From Lentisphaeria bacterium UBA1784 (lineage in GTDB: Bacteria; Verrucomicrobiota; Lentisphaeria; Victivallales; Victivallaceae), in contig DCGG01000027.1 in NCBI GenBank assembly GCA_002315455.1, positions 5,830 to 11,165 on the forward strand: 5,336 bases of DNA, read 5' to 3'. Both the position numbers and the translations under genes were made by a program. Below the pieces are notes generated by a model. That model searched no databases and was not told the origin of the DNA. It saw only the letters and a program-made list of their open reading frames with translations. This document shows, piece after piece, positions 5,203 to 5,336 of this stretch. How positions within the stretch are numbered: position 1 is the stretch's first letter; every line of letters starts with the position of its first letter.

Positions 5203-5336
5203 TCAGAAGGAGATCGATCCGCCGAAGCCGGACCGGACATAGGGGTAATATTTGCGGTAGAGCAGCCGGGGGTCCCGCACCCAGAGTTTCCCGGATCCCC
5301 GCCGGATACCGAAAATGATCCGGATTTTTCCCCGGG
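5203..5336 (-). CDS. 3' end of an unidentified gene (partial)
   Basis: A minus-strand frame is open from the window edge to a TGA at 5203-5205 and encodes a natural-looking C-terminus of 43 residues, ending VRSGFGGSISF. It is rich in basic residues (11 Lys/Arg against one Asp) and in aromatic residues (LLYRKYYPYV), with no membrane segment. The two other minus-strand frames are also open here but give Pro/Arg/Gly-rich or low-complexity products. This frame is preferred for its composition and because its stop leaves an 18-nt gap holding the amidase ribosome binding site. The gene probably belongs to the same operon. I do not recognise the family. The frame choice is fairly sure; no function is offered. 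Confidence 0.6.
   Translation of the reverse strand, partial: RGKIRIIFGIRRGSGKLWVRDPRLLYRKYYPYVRSGFGGSISF

Noticed and set aside
1..5336. Mobile element, CRISPR array or defence system
   Set aside because: No transposase, integrase, regularly spaced repeats, terminal inverted repeats or defence-type domains were seen. The lysin-like amidase is the only phage-like hint.

Overview
All genes in this window read on the minus strand. In transcription order (right to left) they are: the 3' end of an unidentified gene, a peptidoglycan-amidase-fold protein, a two-domain glycosyltransferase (GT2 joined to GT9), a GT4-type glycosyltransferase, an intrinsic terminator, then rplM (ribosomal protein L13), rpsI (S9) and the 5' part of a tRNA, probably tRNA-Arg, cut by the window edge. 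The organism is a bacterium with GC-rich genes and AT-richer spacers. The heptosyltransferase-type GT9 domain suggests a Gram-negative cell that makes lipopolysaccharide or a related glycan. The S9 tail (GQPGARRRFQFSKR) and the overall protein style are compatible with the PVC group (Verrucomicrobiota/Lentisphaerota), but this is a weak inference from memory.

Right part (1200-5336): an envelope-glycan operon. The partial gene ends 18 nt before the amidase start. The amidase stop overlaps the GT2-GT9 start in an ATGA, and the GT2-GT9 stop overlaps the GT4 start in another ATGA. The three complete genes are therefore likely translationally coupled. The odd member is the amidase: it has the zinc-ligand motifs of the Amidase_2/XlyA family, no visible signal peptide, an unrecognised C-terminal domain of about 100 residues and an A8 tract at codons 6-9.

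Middle (962-1199): a compact spacer with a hairpin plus T-tract terminator right after the GT4 stop. A good sigma70-type promoter (TTGACT-17-TATTTT) follows at once and drives rplM-rpsI. It predicts a leader of about 157 nt, long enough for regulation.

Left part (1-961): the conserved rplM-rpsI pair with a 6-nt gap, then a second strong promoter (TTGAAA-17-TATATT, GC-rich discriminator) for the tRNA. A perfect 14-bp palindrome lies between rpsI and this promoter. No insertion sequence, CRISPR array or clear sign of recent transfer was seen.
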